Below, piece after piece: positions 1 through 10,948 of a stretch of 64,000 nt of DNA. How positions within the stretch are numbered: position 1 is the stretch's first letter; every line of letters begins with the position of its first letter. Source of the stretch: Viridothelium virens. Its lineage: Eukaryota; Ascomycota; Dothideomycetes; Trypetheliales; Trypetheliaceae. The stretch is from assembly GCA_010094025.1 (NCBI GenBank), contig ML991790.1:1-64000 (forward strand). Direction: 5' to 3'. A program made the translations under genes and the position numbers. The notes beneath the pieces were generated by a model. The model ran no database searches. It was not told the DNA's origin and was given only the letters and a program-made list of their open reading frames with translations.

Positions 1-18
1 TATTATTATCTAAAATTT

Positions 19-833
19 CTAATAATTACTTATATCAATTGCTGAGTTATTTGGTTTTAAATAACATGAAAAAAGTGTGCAGGTGGTGCGCCCGTGCAGG
101 TGGTGCGGAAAACTTCTATTGCAAAACTCAATTGTTCCCGGCTGCACAGAATCAAATGTTGTCAGGTCTTTATCAGTGATCATATTGGAGCCAGAGGTTT
201 CTTCAGGTGTGATCGCTGCTGGGTTGGATTCTGAAATTGCTAAGGCAGGAGGATAAGTAAGCCAACCCCCCGACTCACTTGAGAAAAGGTCTAAATTCAA
301 CTCTAGATACATATGAGTGTTTTCTCGTTTAAACCGTACGCACACATGTACTTACCTCCCAATATGTTGTTAGAAACTCCACCACTGAATGATTCATTGA
401 TACCAGCTTCGGGAAAACGGGTTTCATCTTCAGAATTGTTACTTGGCTCATTGTAAAACATCCAGCACACACCCCACAAGACAACCAGTGCGGGCCAGAT
501 TGTCCAAGGCATTGTTGTACACAGAGGTCGACGTCTTCCCGAGAGTATCAAAACGGTATCGAACAAAATCAAAGGAGACTGTAATATACGACTCATCATA
601 ACTACCAGGATAAACAAATCTAGCCAAGTTGGAGGGCATTCGTCAAGCGCATCAAGCCATACGATTACGTAAGACTCTGAAGGGATGAGTTCTTCTGAAA
701 AGCGCAAAACTTTACGCAGACCTATGACTTGTTAGCGCGAGAGACATGATAGATGTTGAAGGGAAGAAGAGACCAGTAGAGGGGCTCACGCACTTAAGAT
801 ATCAATGATATCATGAATCACTTGAAAGTCCAT
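19..833 (-). CDS. Hypothetical small membrane protein, three exons, 229 aa
   Basis: I do not recognise this protein. The model is complement(join(19..302, 356..721, 794..833)), 690 nt, 229 aa. It starts at the ATG at 831-833 (MDFQVIHDIIDIL). Intron 722-793 runs GTGCGT to CATAG with a GCTAAC branch point, and intron 303-355 (53 nt) has a perfect GTAAGT donor; all three exons join in one frame. The middle exon encodes two hydrophobic stretches, one after the segment VWLDALDECPP and one around WPALVVLWGVCWMFY, so one or two membrane spans are likely. The C-terminal ~95 residues are hydrophilic and Ser/Thr/Asn-rich with a few Cys and His. The string LDALDEC resembles the Walker B strand of fungal NACHT proteins, but no P-loop is present, so I do not call it one. 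The splice logic makes a real gene likely; the function is unknown. Confidence 0.55.
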
Positions 834-1480
834 TGTGGATATTATTGTTTAATGGATCATACATATGACGGGCAAGTAATCTATGCCTTTCCATGACAGA
901 CACAGGACCTTTTTATGCCCTCCATCAAACAGATATCGCCTAAGGGTGATGGCTTGAGCGTAAGGCGAAATAAGGTGTGGAAGGCGAAATAGGGCGATGG
1001 CGTGGAAGGCGAAAGAGGGGCAGTATCGGCGGTGACGTAAGTACGTACGTACACAACCCCAAATTTATTTGAGCTCGAGAGCCCCCGAAATCAGAACTGA
1101 AGGCCTATAGTTGGGTCCTACTCGAGCTGAACAGGACTACGGCGATGCTAAAACGTTTCGACTAAGAGGGTAAAATTGGAGGAAGACAATGGCATGATAG
1201 TCGATTATTCCATCATTATTTCATTCATGCCCATGCCTGCAGGTTTTGCTATAGCGATGTCAGCTTATTAACAAAATAGAGGTTCTGTTCCATATTGCAT
1301 TGCCGTACTCTGGAAATCAATTTGAACCCCTTAAAAGCCCGTAATCCGAATCTCTACCAATCCTGTACTTATCTAGGGGCTACTAAGTAAGGCAGCTTAA
1401 TTCATAAGTCAGACACTTTCCTGACTAGATGGTGCTTGCATCCTTTGCTTCAGTGATGTAAATTTACTGAGTAATTACCA
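834..1480. other. Intergenic stretch with short GGCGAAA repeats
   Basis: No gene is visible. It contains short direct repeats around 962-1018, a GTAC-rich run near 1036-1052 and leads into the TAGTAA repeat. It probably includes the 5' flank of the left-edge gene. Confidence 0.5.
962..1018. repeat. Imperfect short tandem repeat, core AAGGCGAAA
   Basis: Three copies of AAGGCGAAA lie within 57 bases. The second and third are embedded in a longer direct repeat, GTGGAAGGCGAAA, separated by GGGCGATGGC. This is a decayed minisatellite-like patch with no coding potential. Confidence 0.6.
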
Positions 1481-1483
1481 TTT

Positions 1484-1622
1484 TAGTAATAGTAACATAG
1501 TAACGCAAATTTCATGATAGTAATAATAAATAGTAATAGTAAAAGTGATAGTAAACAAAATATAATTCCAATAGTAAATTAATACTTACTATTTAGTATT
1601 ACTATTACTAATTTACTATTTC
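1484..1622. repeat. TAGTAA simple repeat that inverts to TTACTA
   Basis: From 1484 to about 1580 the top strand carries many TAGTAA/AATAGTAA units. From about 1585 to 1622 it carries the complement, TTACTATTACTAATTTACT. The two halves can pair as a long AT-rich hairpin. Units are degenerate. This is an AT-rich microsatellite/minisatellite with inverted polarity, not a coding region. Confidence 0.75.
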
Positions 1623-1953
1623 TTACGACACTGCTTTGCTTGATAAACTGTCGAGGGTTCTATCAAGAACACTAGAATTTGAAGGGAGAGAAATCGTGTA
1701 GGCGCTTCGTAGAGTCTAGAGAGGTGGTTGTCACGGCGGCGGTCACAACGGCGCTAGCCCTTCGGAAAGATACCTAGCTGTTGCCAGACACATTGAGCTG
1801 ATACTTGCCGCTCTCAGCGCTCTATACTCGATGTGTTGATAAGTTGCTCCTGAGTATTGGCCAAGGATCCATGAGCCTATTGCAACTTGCAGCAATACGA
1901 GCGAAAAACATCACAATTATACCAGCGACAATTTCACAAAACAGCTACGGTCC

Positions 1954-2547
1954 ATGGCCACGGTCACCTACCCGTCCACCAATTTCGTCGAATCCGCCGG
2001 CTGCATCCTCTTCCATCTTCGCACCCGCCGCATTTGCCTCCTCTACCACCACAAACGCGCGCAATGGCTCCTGCCCAAAGGTCGGCGCGACCTATCTGAG
2101 CCGCGCTCTGTGACGGCGCTCCGCGAGACCCGCGAAGAAAGCGGTTATGAGGGTCGATTGCTACCTGTCACGCTCTTGACGCGATGTTTGGACCCGGCGC
2201 TCGAGACCGCGGCGGGGCAGTATGTGCCGGATGTGCCGAGGCGGGCGGAGGGCGCGACAGAGCCGTTTATGCTGATGGTGCGGGATACGACGCAGACGGG
2301 GAAGGCCGGAGCAGCCCGAGCGAGCGGACTGATGCAGGGGAATTCGGTGAAATTGATTTGGTGGTATGTGGCGGAGTATGGGGGGGAGTTAGGGGAAGGT
2401 GCGGTGGCAGCTGGGGAGGCGCAATTTGGGGTCTGGTGGTTTGCGTACGATGAGGCGGTTGGTAAATTGAGCTTTGAGGCGGATCGGGAAGTAGTGAAGA
2501 AGGCGATTGATGTCGTACGGGAGACGTATCATGCTGCGAGCGGATAG
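1954..2547 (+). CDS. Nudix (MutT-type) hydrolase
   Basis: A single-exon 197-aa protein. The full Nudix box Gx5Ex7REUxEExGU is present at residues 43-65: Gly43, Glu49, then RETREESGY with the metal-binding glutamates. Family members cleave nucleoside diphosphates linked to another moiety (NDP-sugars, dinucleoside or inositol polyphosphates) using Mg2+ or Mn2+; the substrate cannot be read from the sequence. The 197-aa length suits a single-domain cytosolic hydrolase. The ATG at 1954 (MATVTYPSTN) was chosen because it begins just before the conserved first strand (ESAGCILF); upstream in-frame sequence looks non-coding. The middle (residues ~85-115) is a variable Ala/Gly-rich insert before the conserved WWYVAEY strand. 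No intron is needed. It has no operon-like partner nearby. Confidence 0.9.
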   Translation: MATVTYPSTNFVESAGCILFHLRTRRICLLYHHKRAQWLLPKGRRDLSEPRSVTALRETREESGYEGRLLPVTLLTRCLDPALETAAGQYVPDVPRRAEGATEPFMLMVRDTTQTGKAGAARASGLMQGNSVKLIWWYVAEYGGELGEGAVAAGEAQFGVWWFAYDEAVGKLSFEADREVVKKAIDVVRETYHAASG

Positions 2548-4539
2548 GGCGTGGGGGGAGCTAATAATACTTTATTGAACAACGAGATTCGGAACATCGA
2601 GCAATGTTTTTTGAGCTATCATTTTCAGTTCAGGAGTTAGTGATGAAGGAAGGACAGAAAGAAGTCCGGATTGTGACTTCAAATTCTTAACCTCTCAGCA
2701 GGGGAACTCTATCTAATATAGCTTATAAATTGGACATTGTTACCCCTGTTGGGCCGGAAGAGGCCGGATCAACAAAGCCTACCTCAATTAATTATGCAAC
2801 ACATCAGCCCTCTGCACAATCGTACAGTTTACGGAATGTTTGCAGTAAGGGATACCATCCATCGATAAAGCAGGCTTTCGGGGGTCGCCGCTTCCATTCA
2901 CAGTGGGTGTTATGGACGGAGTCGATGAAGGGACTTGCCCGTTGTGAAATTATAATAGGTTGGGCACTCCAGGAAAATGAGGGAAGCAAAGCCTGGTCGT
3001 CGGGTAACATGAACCTTGGGATGCTTGATGGTACCCAGTCTGTCCATGAAGGTATCCTTAGAAGTAGGGCGAGAGTGGAATGAAATATTTTCAGATAATC
3101 CTGAGCGGCGAGTAGAGGGAGGGTAAGACGATGCGGGCCGGCTTACGGAGCAGAGGTCCTTCACAAACGAAGCCCCAATTAGATATCTTCAATACTTCAT
3201 TCCGTGGTCCGTATTCCATCCATTATTAAGAACAGGAGTCGCCTGGATCGCCCCAGACAAGTATTCTATAGCATTCGCTCTCTTATAGAAAAACAATAGG
3301 GAATCTCTCCTGTCCCATTCTTCAGATAGCATCAGTCGAACTGGTGTGTAAATATTTTTCATAGGATGTGCCGCATTCATGCACAGATCTGGCTGGTCGA
3401 GTGGAGAACATTGACTTATGCCTCGAGGCAAATTTGTGGCACCTTTGAACAGATAGAACAGCGAATTGTCTGAAGACGGGATTTTTCCAGAAGCCTTCCA
3501 GAATCCTTTCAGAATCCTTGTGGTTTTGTCTGGCCCCTCTGAAAGGATCGGGGAGTCGCACATCTCTCCAACGTCCTGTTAAGGAAGGTACATCCTATGA
3601 AGGAAGGTCCAGACAGTTCCTATGGATATTCGTTATACGCCACATTGTTACAGGGGATCAAACAATTCATGCGGTGCGATCCTCAGCTATGGCTTAGCAG
3701 AATCAGCAGCCATGGCCCATGTCCATTTTAACTGGCCCTAGACGGGGCTTCTAGTCCAATCAGTCGTAGACTCATTCTATTCCTGTGTTAGGCATTTTCT
3801 GCCGAATCTTTGTGGAATATGGAGCAATTATACGCTTGCTTGGGATATTAGAGGGTGGCTCTTCGAAGGTAATTGAAAGCCACGCACTTTAGCCGAGAAA
3901 AGCGGTCGTTCGAGTCGGAATCACCAAGTTGGCCCTAAGCTGCAGTGGATTATGAGTGGTTGAGTTATCAGCGGTAACAGAGATAGACTCAAGGGTAGAA
4001 GACAAACAAAGGACGTTCATTGTACGACTACAAAGGAGAAAAAGGTAGCAATAAATGAGGCATATCCCAGGCTCTTGGCTGGGCCGTCTACAAGCACGAG
4101 TCAAATTCCTGCACCAGACTCCATCAGAGAAGTGCTTTTCCATACATGACCCAGTGGTATCCTGATCCGCAGTTCCGTCGCCATGCAGCAGGTTGCGAGA
4201 GAAATAAACCGTACATTGGTATGACAGTAGAATGGTGGAGAAAGGGGCGAAGCGGAAGAGATCGTAAACCCAAAAGCGTGACCCATTCGCCCGACTTGAT
4301 GAGAGATATGGAAGAAAAGAAGTTTTGAGCCAAAGAGGCATTCCAGTCCAAAAAGGAAGACTTTGTTCATCATAACCAAAGAAATCGTCAAAGACCAGAC
4401 AAGAGATGGTGGTCAAATGTTCCAACGTCGTAGGTGGGTAGAATATAGCTTAATGCCAAACTCAACTCCACCGCCGTGCAATGGTCTTTTATTCGTCATC
4501 GTCCGGATCACGTCTTTCACTGCAGTCAGAAGAGACGAA
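2548..4539. other. Long stretch without a supported gene
   Basis: Several open frames of 60-178 codons exist here on both strands (for example 3189-3563 and 3889-4425 on the minus strand). None shows a recognisable domain, good splice signals or protein-like conservation. I treat the stretch as intergenic, possibly with untranslated transcripts. Confidence 0.5.
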
Positions 4540-5622
4540 TCATCTTGACCCATACAGCCCCCAGCCACCTCTTCCTTGACCTCCTCCAGGGCTTACCATT
4601 CCCCCACCATATCCCGACTGTTGGCCACCAGAGCCATGTTGTCCATAACTGCCACTCTGCCCTGGGCTGCCCTGACCTCCCAAACCCGGCATCTGCTGTT
4701 GCTGTTGTCTCATAACTTGGGCGCCGCGAAGGCGCTGCAGAGCAACCTCGGCAGCGTCTTCCTTGGCGTTGTGAACGTATTGGCCGTCGTACCAGTAACG
4801 GGCAGGGATATAGTGGCCTTCAACCAGCACAGTACAGGACCAAGCCGTGCGGCCACCTAGAGTATCAGATGCATGGTCAGCAAAGGTTCGAAGGATGGTC
4901 TGCGATGAATAATGAGCTTTGTGAAGGATCGATGGTAAAATTTGGACCAAACAAAGGATATGAAATGCTTTCAATTGCCGACGAGGCAGATGGAAGGTGC
5001 CAGAATTTCAAGCCCTTCGAAGAGAAAGCAACCCCGAGTAACTTTAGAGGGATCTGCTAGAGCATTGAATGGCTCATTTGACCGCTGTTCACCTAGGCCA
5101 GTACGATGGTGATGGTGATGCATGTTCCAAAAGGATGCAAACGCTGCCGAAATTAAGCCAAGCAATATTCGTGTAGAAGATGCCCAGGGTCAATCAAATG
5201 CATTCGTTGAAATGCGCCACGAGTGAAAAAGAAAATGGAGCGCCAGAAGAGCTGAATCACATTGCTTTTTGGTCATGTAGTCAGAAGTGTGAGGTGGTGA
5301 GAAAAGTGGTGAGAGTAATCAAGATAGGGGGGGCCGCTAGCAGTATAGTGACTTGCCACCCGCTACACCGCCATAGGGAAATATCTCGATACTGACCTCG
5401 ACGATCGGAGACGATATTCCAGACTGGATCTCGCAGGCGAGCGGCTTTGCAATGATCTAATAATATAGATCACGTCAGTGCAATTGTGAAAAAAACCCAA
5501 CACAACTGCTTCCCTTGGAAGGGGTAGTAGGACTGACTTTGAAGTTGTTCCTGCCAAGAGCTGCCGGCACTTGAAGCAGAAGATGCAGAAGAGGCATGAG
5601 AGTGGGACTGGTTTGAAGACAT
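4540..5622 (-). CDS. Double-stranded RNA-binding domain protein, 165 aa
   Basis: The model is complement(join(4540..4856, 5397..5456, 5502..5622)), 498 nt. It starts at MSSNQSHSH (ATG 5620-5622). The fold-defining residues span all three exons. A helix like HCKAARLRDPVWNIVSDRRG is followed, across the second intron, by GRTAWSCTVLVEGHYI, then ARYWYDGQYVHNAKEDAAEV and ALQRL. The KEDAAEVAL helix is the classic dsRBD C-terminal helix. The tail is Gln- then Gly/Gln/Ser-rich (QQQQQMPGLGGQG), typical of flexible RNA-binding proteins. The N-terminus is a Ser/Ala/His tract. Intron 5457-5501 is 45 nt with a CTGAC branch point. Intron 4857-5396 is about 540 nt, far longer than others here; a missed exon is possible, though the domain reads through cleanly. 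The exact first donor is uncertain. It presumably binds structured RNA; no Dicer or RNase III domain is attached. Confidence 0.75.
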
Positions 5623-7924
5623 GCTTGCACAAGATTGCGTCATGAACAGATCTCGTAGCGTTTCGGAGAAAATCAATCGCGCGAATTCCCTTTCTCGAAT
5701 GAGGCAGGTGTGATGTGACGGTCTCGTTTTTTCCCAAGACTAAAAATGCAGATATAGCAGTCTAAAGACAGTGCCGAAGTGGAGCCCAAGTAGTAGGGCT
5801 AGGCTTGGAATTGGCAGAACTAGGGAGGCTCTAAAAAGCAAGGCCTGGATTTGGGCCACAAAAACGCCCCCGCCGGGGGATTTGAGAGAGGAGCGAGGCT
5901 GGCAAAGGGGAGAACAGCAAAAATGGGTTGGCACCGCTAATATTTGTGGGTTCTGCAAGCCGATTGGGGCGTACAGAAAACGAATCTTGGACAAGCGATT
6001 GCAGAATCAGATTGGATGCAGTAGCAGACCAGCGAACCTGGCAGATAGAAGGGAAGGCAGGTCTCGTTGAAGCGCATGGCTTCTTATACGTGGGTGTACA
6101 TCAGCGGCTGACATTTTGGAAAGACAACAAGCAGATTACGTCGAGCCTCGTCCTACAGTCGGCCGTGGGGAGGCGAACGGATGCTGCTTCATCAACACCA
6201 TATGAAGGTCTGAGGGAGAAGCGGATGGAGGCAGCGGGTAGCCGTTACCGCCTCAGCGGATGACACCGAAACGTAGCTTTTGGAATACGCAGGTGGTAGG
6301 GTTGGGGAGAATCTTGGAGGCAGCGTGATGAGGTGGCGAGCCGTGGACGGTGGTTGTCACTTGCGGGTTGGGGAGGGCTAATCTTGGATTGATTGCTTGC
6401 CTTGGGGGAGGGTTGCTCGCATGCCTGGCTTTTCTTTTCTCTTGATGCCCAGGAGGCTTTTGCTTAGAAGCCAAGGCCACACTGGGGAGAGGGTTAGGCC
6501 AGAGCAGGACTAGAGTATGACGGTGTAGGCCGGGCATTGACGCATTTGCTGCACACCACCATGACTGGTCCATGCATGCCGCGTGTGGGTAGTTCCCGAG
6601 GCTCGGGCCGTCAGCAACATGTAGCAATCGCTTGGACCCACCTGGCATGGAGGAGTGGAGTGGAGAGATTGAAGCTGCCGGTTAGAGTTGAGGTGTTGGC
6701 ACCAGCCTCAGCTGGCGAGCTGCATGCTTCTCCCAAAGGGTCGTAGACTGGTCGTAGACTTGTTCGATGGCGCTGGAAAGAGGAGGTGGCCCTGATTCGG
6801 CGGCGGGAAAAACCAGTGGCATGTAAGTGGCAGATCGCAGGATGAGACACGTTGACAAGGCGGGTTGCGCTGGCACGCAGCGTCAACAGCCTCATCCTCA
6901 TCCTCATCTTCGAAGAGAGGAGGGTGATCCCGAGACGGACAGTCCGCGCTCTGGAAATCGAGAAAAAGGGCGGACGATGGCACTTTCTGCTATCGCGACG
7001 GCGGAGTGCGCCGATGTTCTGCAGATGGCATATGCGGCCAAAGGCGACATCACGCGATGTGCGCAATGGACCGCCACCATGATCCCACATCCCAAACACG
7101 CGTTCCTACAGGCGGATGTGCGCATCATGGTCGCGCCCGGGCACCCAGTACCATGGCCGTCCAGGTCCGCCCGTTTGTGCCTTGGAAAAAGAAGCAAGTC
7201 ACAACACGGCCACGACGGGAAGGGCGTTGGCCTCAATTTCGGTCGCTTGCAGGCCCACGAGCCAGATCCTCCCCCGTGTCGCCCCCGTGTCTCCCCCGTG
7301 TCTCCCCCGTTTATCAATCTCCACATTCCGGAGAGCTTGCGCAGGGCAGGGCAAACTAGCCAAAATCGTTGGCTGCGAGGATTGGACGGACAAGAATACC
7401 GGTTTTTCCGGATGGAATCACCACGCGCATGCACAATGCATTCATTCGTACGTCAAGTTTGATATGATACAAATACACCGATTCTACCCGCAAACGAATG
7501 AGCTCGTGGATGAAAAGCACAATCAAACACGATGTCATCTCATACAGTGGACAGAGCCAGCCATGATTTCGCACAAGTCACGCTACCCAAACGCCGTCGA
7601 CGGAACATCAATCTTTGAATGACCCGCCATGCATTCCCAACAGAATGTCAATACTATCGATTGAAGCTTCCCGATGTGTGATGTGTTTCCGAACCAATAT
7701 GCACACCTATGAACCCCCCAAATGCCCAAGAACGCTGCAGGATGTTCGGACAGTTGCATGAACTGGAATGAAGAGAGGAGAAACATGCGCGATATCCACC
7801 CCTTTAGGAGGAAATGGGACAAACGCGAGTTTGTCTCGCTAGAAAACGAAAGCGAAGAACGCAGGTGTGGATTTGGTCTGATTGCTTTCAGTTGATGAAT
7901 TTTAGATGACCCGTCGCGGTCTGA
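5623..7924. other. 2.3 kb without a supported gene
   Basis: Overlapping open frames occur on both strands between 6250 and 7460 (up to 211 codons). They contradict each other and carry no domain. The GC content is locally high and includes a short CCCCCGTGTCT tandem repeat at 7270-7313. I see no supportable coding gene. Confidence 0.45.
7270..7313. repeat. Tandem 11-bp repeat, CCCCCGTGTCT type
   Basis: Three full units and a partial fourth of (T/G)CCCCCGTGTC sit head to tail. The copies are nearly identical, so the expansion is recent or the site is slippage-prone. Confidence 0.7.
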
Positions 7925-9330
7925 TTATCCCGAAGCGGAGCGACGGCTTCCTGGCCGATTGAAGGCTTCGTTGATGAGTCGTTTTGGACCCACATATTCG
8001 ACATTCGATTTTCGGGACGTGCCAGGAATCAGAATTCGCTTGCTGTGTTTCGAGTGGAAACGGCGTTTGATGCAGTCATCAACTAGCGCAACTAAGCCGG
8101 TGGCGACGAGGACGCTAGAATCATCAGGAACTGCCTTTTAAAGGATTATGTTGGCGAAATGACTTACTCTGAGGCGTCAGTGGCATTGCTGACGATCTTT
8201 TCGTCGGTGATCCACATGGAGCAGGGCGGAACCCATCCGCCTTTGGCGATCTCCTCTTCGGATTCCGTGGAGGACAAGACCTCCGGAACAATTCGAGCAA
8301 TAGAATGATTACTCCCACTCAGCATGAGATAATAAGATACTTCCCTGGTAGGTCCGTCTTTTTTGATTGTACGTTTCCACGAGTAATGGGAACCCCAGTA
8401 CTCAAATTCGTAGCGCTTGCCTCCTTTGCCGCTACGTCTCTTGACATCCACTTGAGCGTAATTGGAGAACTCAAGCCTTGTAGTATTTGTCGGAAGTGAA
8501 ACGGAAGCATTCTTCTGCGCATCGCCGTCAGAAGTTCCAGGTCGCGAGGCTTTGCCAGCTGTCTCGCTGGGTATAGATCCGTAGCCGGAATCATTCCGCT
8601 TCAGTCCTGACATAGTGTACGTTTTGTTATCTGACTTTGTCCGGTGGAATGCACCGCTGATTGTGTTGGTAAGGGATCGCTGGAAGGTTGGTCTCCTTTC
8701 TGCGGCCGGTTTCTGATATTTTCGGACAGAATGGCATACTTCTCGTCCCGATTCGCGACAGTAGCGACGTAATGAGAACTCGCGATTCTTCAAATCGTGC
8801 ATGCGAAGATGGAAGAGTTGAATATCCCGTTTCCGTCCACTGGTTGTGTTGACTTCGGTGTCTATCCGTAAATTCATATTCCCATCGATGGTGGTGTCAT
8901 CGTGGTTAATGGTCAACCTCCTTGAGGACGGAAAGAGCGCTGAGAAGTCCGCTGGAGTCGCTGGTAACGCATCCGAATAAGAGACCTCGTGCGTAAACTC
9001 CGGCACTTCGTAGACAGGATCTTCCTCCTCTTGTGACTCCTCATCGGAGGGAATGGTAGATGTATACGTCTCCACGGAACTTCTTGGATCATCAATAGAC
9101 TCTGGCTCTTCCGAGAGCTGTCCCACTTGGCTGTCAAATTTTGATATCCACGCATCATTTCCCGACAAAGACGGTCGATTGCTATATTCGGTGGGTGCAG
9201 TACTTCTTGACTTGTATGATTGCTCGCCATCACTGGCCGAAGAGCCCACGCTGTCCTCGCTGGTGTCGGTACGACGCCGTGAAACTCCAACCATCTCCGA
9301 GTTCGAGTCGTAAAAGGTAATGTGAGGCAT
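7925..9330 (-). CDS. Conserved-looking fungal hypothetical protein, 450 aa
   Basis: The model is complement(join(7925..8114, 8168..9330)), 1353 nt. The first exon ends in a strong GTAAGT donor (intron 8115-8167, 53 nt, CTGAT branch point near TCTAG). The short second exon restores an open frame encoding VLVATGLVALVDDCIKRR and a basic tail ending at 7925. Without the splice, the frame stops one codon after the donor, so the intron is well supported. The N-terminal ~150 residues are Ser/Glu/Asp-rich and disordered-looking. A more structured part follows (INHDDTTIDGNMNLRIDTEV, then LRRYCRESGREVCHSVRKYQ and YEFEYWGSHYSWKRTIKKDG). The Trp/Tyr-rich beta-like segment and the hydrophobic final exon look conserved in style, but I do not recognise a named domain. 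There is no signal peptide. Function unknown. Confidence 0.75.
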
Positions 9331-10439
9331 GTCTGAATCGGTCAGATGGGTCGGTAGGTGCAGGGAAAAAGACGTTCTTCAATGCTCGGACCAGCGGTTC
9401 GACGAGAGGATTGTAGTGGTGGTACAGTTTCACAGCGGAAGCAGACGTGACGGCTGATGTTACGCGATACGACTCTTGTGTCTCTGAAAAAACAAAGCCA
9501 TGGTGCAGAAAAGGCGTTTCACACGAGCATCGCAGTTCTTCTTTCGAGATTCGACACAGTAAGTCGCAACGTTCCAGCTGGACACAAGAGGGAATCTCGG
9601 CGCTTTTAGCGGAACGTCAACCGAAGATGCTGCCTGTGTCAACATGCATCCCAGCCACGGTTGGACTATCCATGCCATGCCGCAATACCCAGCAACGCTG
9701 ATTCGCCGGCTCTCGCCCGTTTCTCGGCGCGGGCGCGTGGGCGTACGCCAATTGCGTCTCGTGAGCTGGGTCTGGCCCCGATTACTTGTTCGATCTTCGT
9801 CTGCGATGACCAAGCTTAGTCTGCTACTCTTCTGTCCTTCTCGAATAGTCCCCATCGCATCCAGTCATCCCCCGCGGTACCTGGGCGCAGTGGGTCATTG
9901 CTGCGGCGACCCTCAGCGCGCCACGCGTTGGCTTCCTATCCAACGACCATTTGGCGGATATGGGATGGTAAAGAATATTGTCGACTAAAGGATGTCTATC
10001 CCTATGTCATTCTTCAGCTGTCAAGATGCATGAGGCTGCAACTTGAGATGCGGACGAGCGTTGTCGCTGCGGGGATATGCCAGCGCAGCAAGCTGGTTTG
10101 GCTAGGAAAGGCTGGTCAAAAGCCGGCAGATCATGCCTCTGCCTGGAGAAAGCGTCCTTGTCGGCCCTCCCGCGCGTCCCGCCGCAAGCACATTTAGGTC
10201 CTATATCACCTTTCTTTTTCTGGCTACACTCCGTCTCCCTCCCAAGCCGTCTGTTTTCGCGCCAAGATGGTAAGAGTATGGTTATAGGGAGCCATATATG
10301 GCGATCTACACTAGAGCCTCGATTCCTCCGCGGTGCCGAATCTGCTCCAAACAAGCGCTCCTTGGTAATTGAGGGAGAAAAGGTTGGCTTGGTTCAGTGA
10401 GAAATTGGGTGCTTTCTAATGCGATTCAAGATTATGGAG

Positions 10440-10448
10440 TACGGAGTA
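10440..10448 (+). repeat. TACGGAGTA motif, copy 1
   Basis: An exact 9-mer sitting in the direct duplication GGAGTACGGAGTAC. It faces the opposite-orientation copy at 10940-10948. Confidence 0.6.
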
Positions 10449-10939
10449 CAGGGGCCTGGTTTCTCCAGCCACTCCAACACAACGGACACGCATGCAGATA
10501 CGTACTTCTAAAACCTACGCGATAATTTGGATCATGACTAAACTGCTGACGGCACTCACCCACTTCCAGCCTTTTGCACCTGGTAGGGCTGAGATTGCCT
10601 CCGAGAGTCGGCTTCAGAATTAGGTAGGTGCTCCGTATCTGCCCCGCTGTTTTCCTTTTGATTTCCAGGTGTTCGAGCACGATGTTACCAGCTATGCACC
10701 ATGCCCGGCACCTTACGGCAGTACAGTCTCTTCCATTGATTATGACTTGTTCCCAAGCCCTATAAGCCTTTTCGGTCGGCTCTACGGTGCATACGTGCAA
10801 AATCAAAAGTATGTGAGGAGATTCACTCGTCTAAAACCCTTCGCCATGCAAGCACAATCGTTGGTGGATGACTCAGCCTTCAGGCTCTTCCGGAAGGATG
10901 ATCCTTCTGACTCCGACCAGATGTCGTTTCGAAATCGTA

Positions 10940-10948
10940 TACTCCGTA
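10940..10948 (-). repeat. TACGGAGTA motif, copy 2 (inverted)
   Basis: Reads TACTCCGTA on the top strand. Together with copy 1 it bounds about 509 bp as a very short inverted pair. Confidence 0.6.

Noticed and set aside
303-707. NACHT/NLR receptor fragment, from the LDALDEC string
   Set aside because: No P-loop, no adjacent repeat domain and the flanking residues are membrane-like; kept only as a low-level observation.
3889-4425. 178-codon minus-strand open frame
   Set aside because: Cys/Ser/Leu-rich with no recognisable fold; three other frames are equally open there.
7270-7313. Possible CRISPR-like repeat
   Set aside because: Head-to-tail 11-bp units without spacers in a fungal nuclear region; an ordinary short tandem repeat.
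6827-7462. Overlapping long open frames on both strands (211 and 176 codons)
   Set aside because: They mirror each other in a locally GC-rich stretch, have no domain, odd composition and no splice support.
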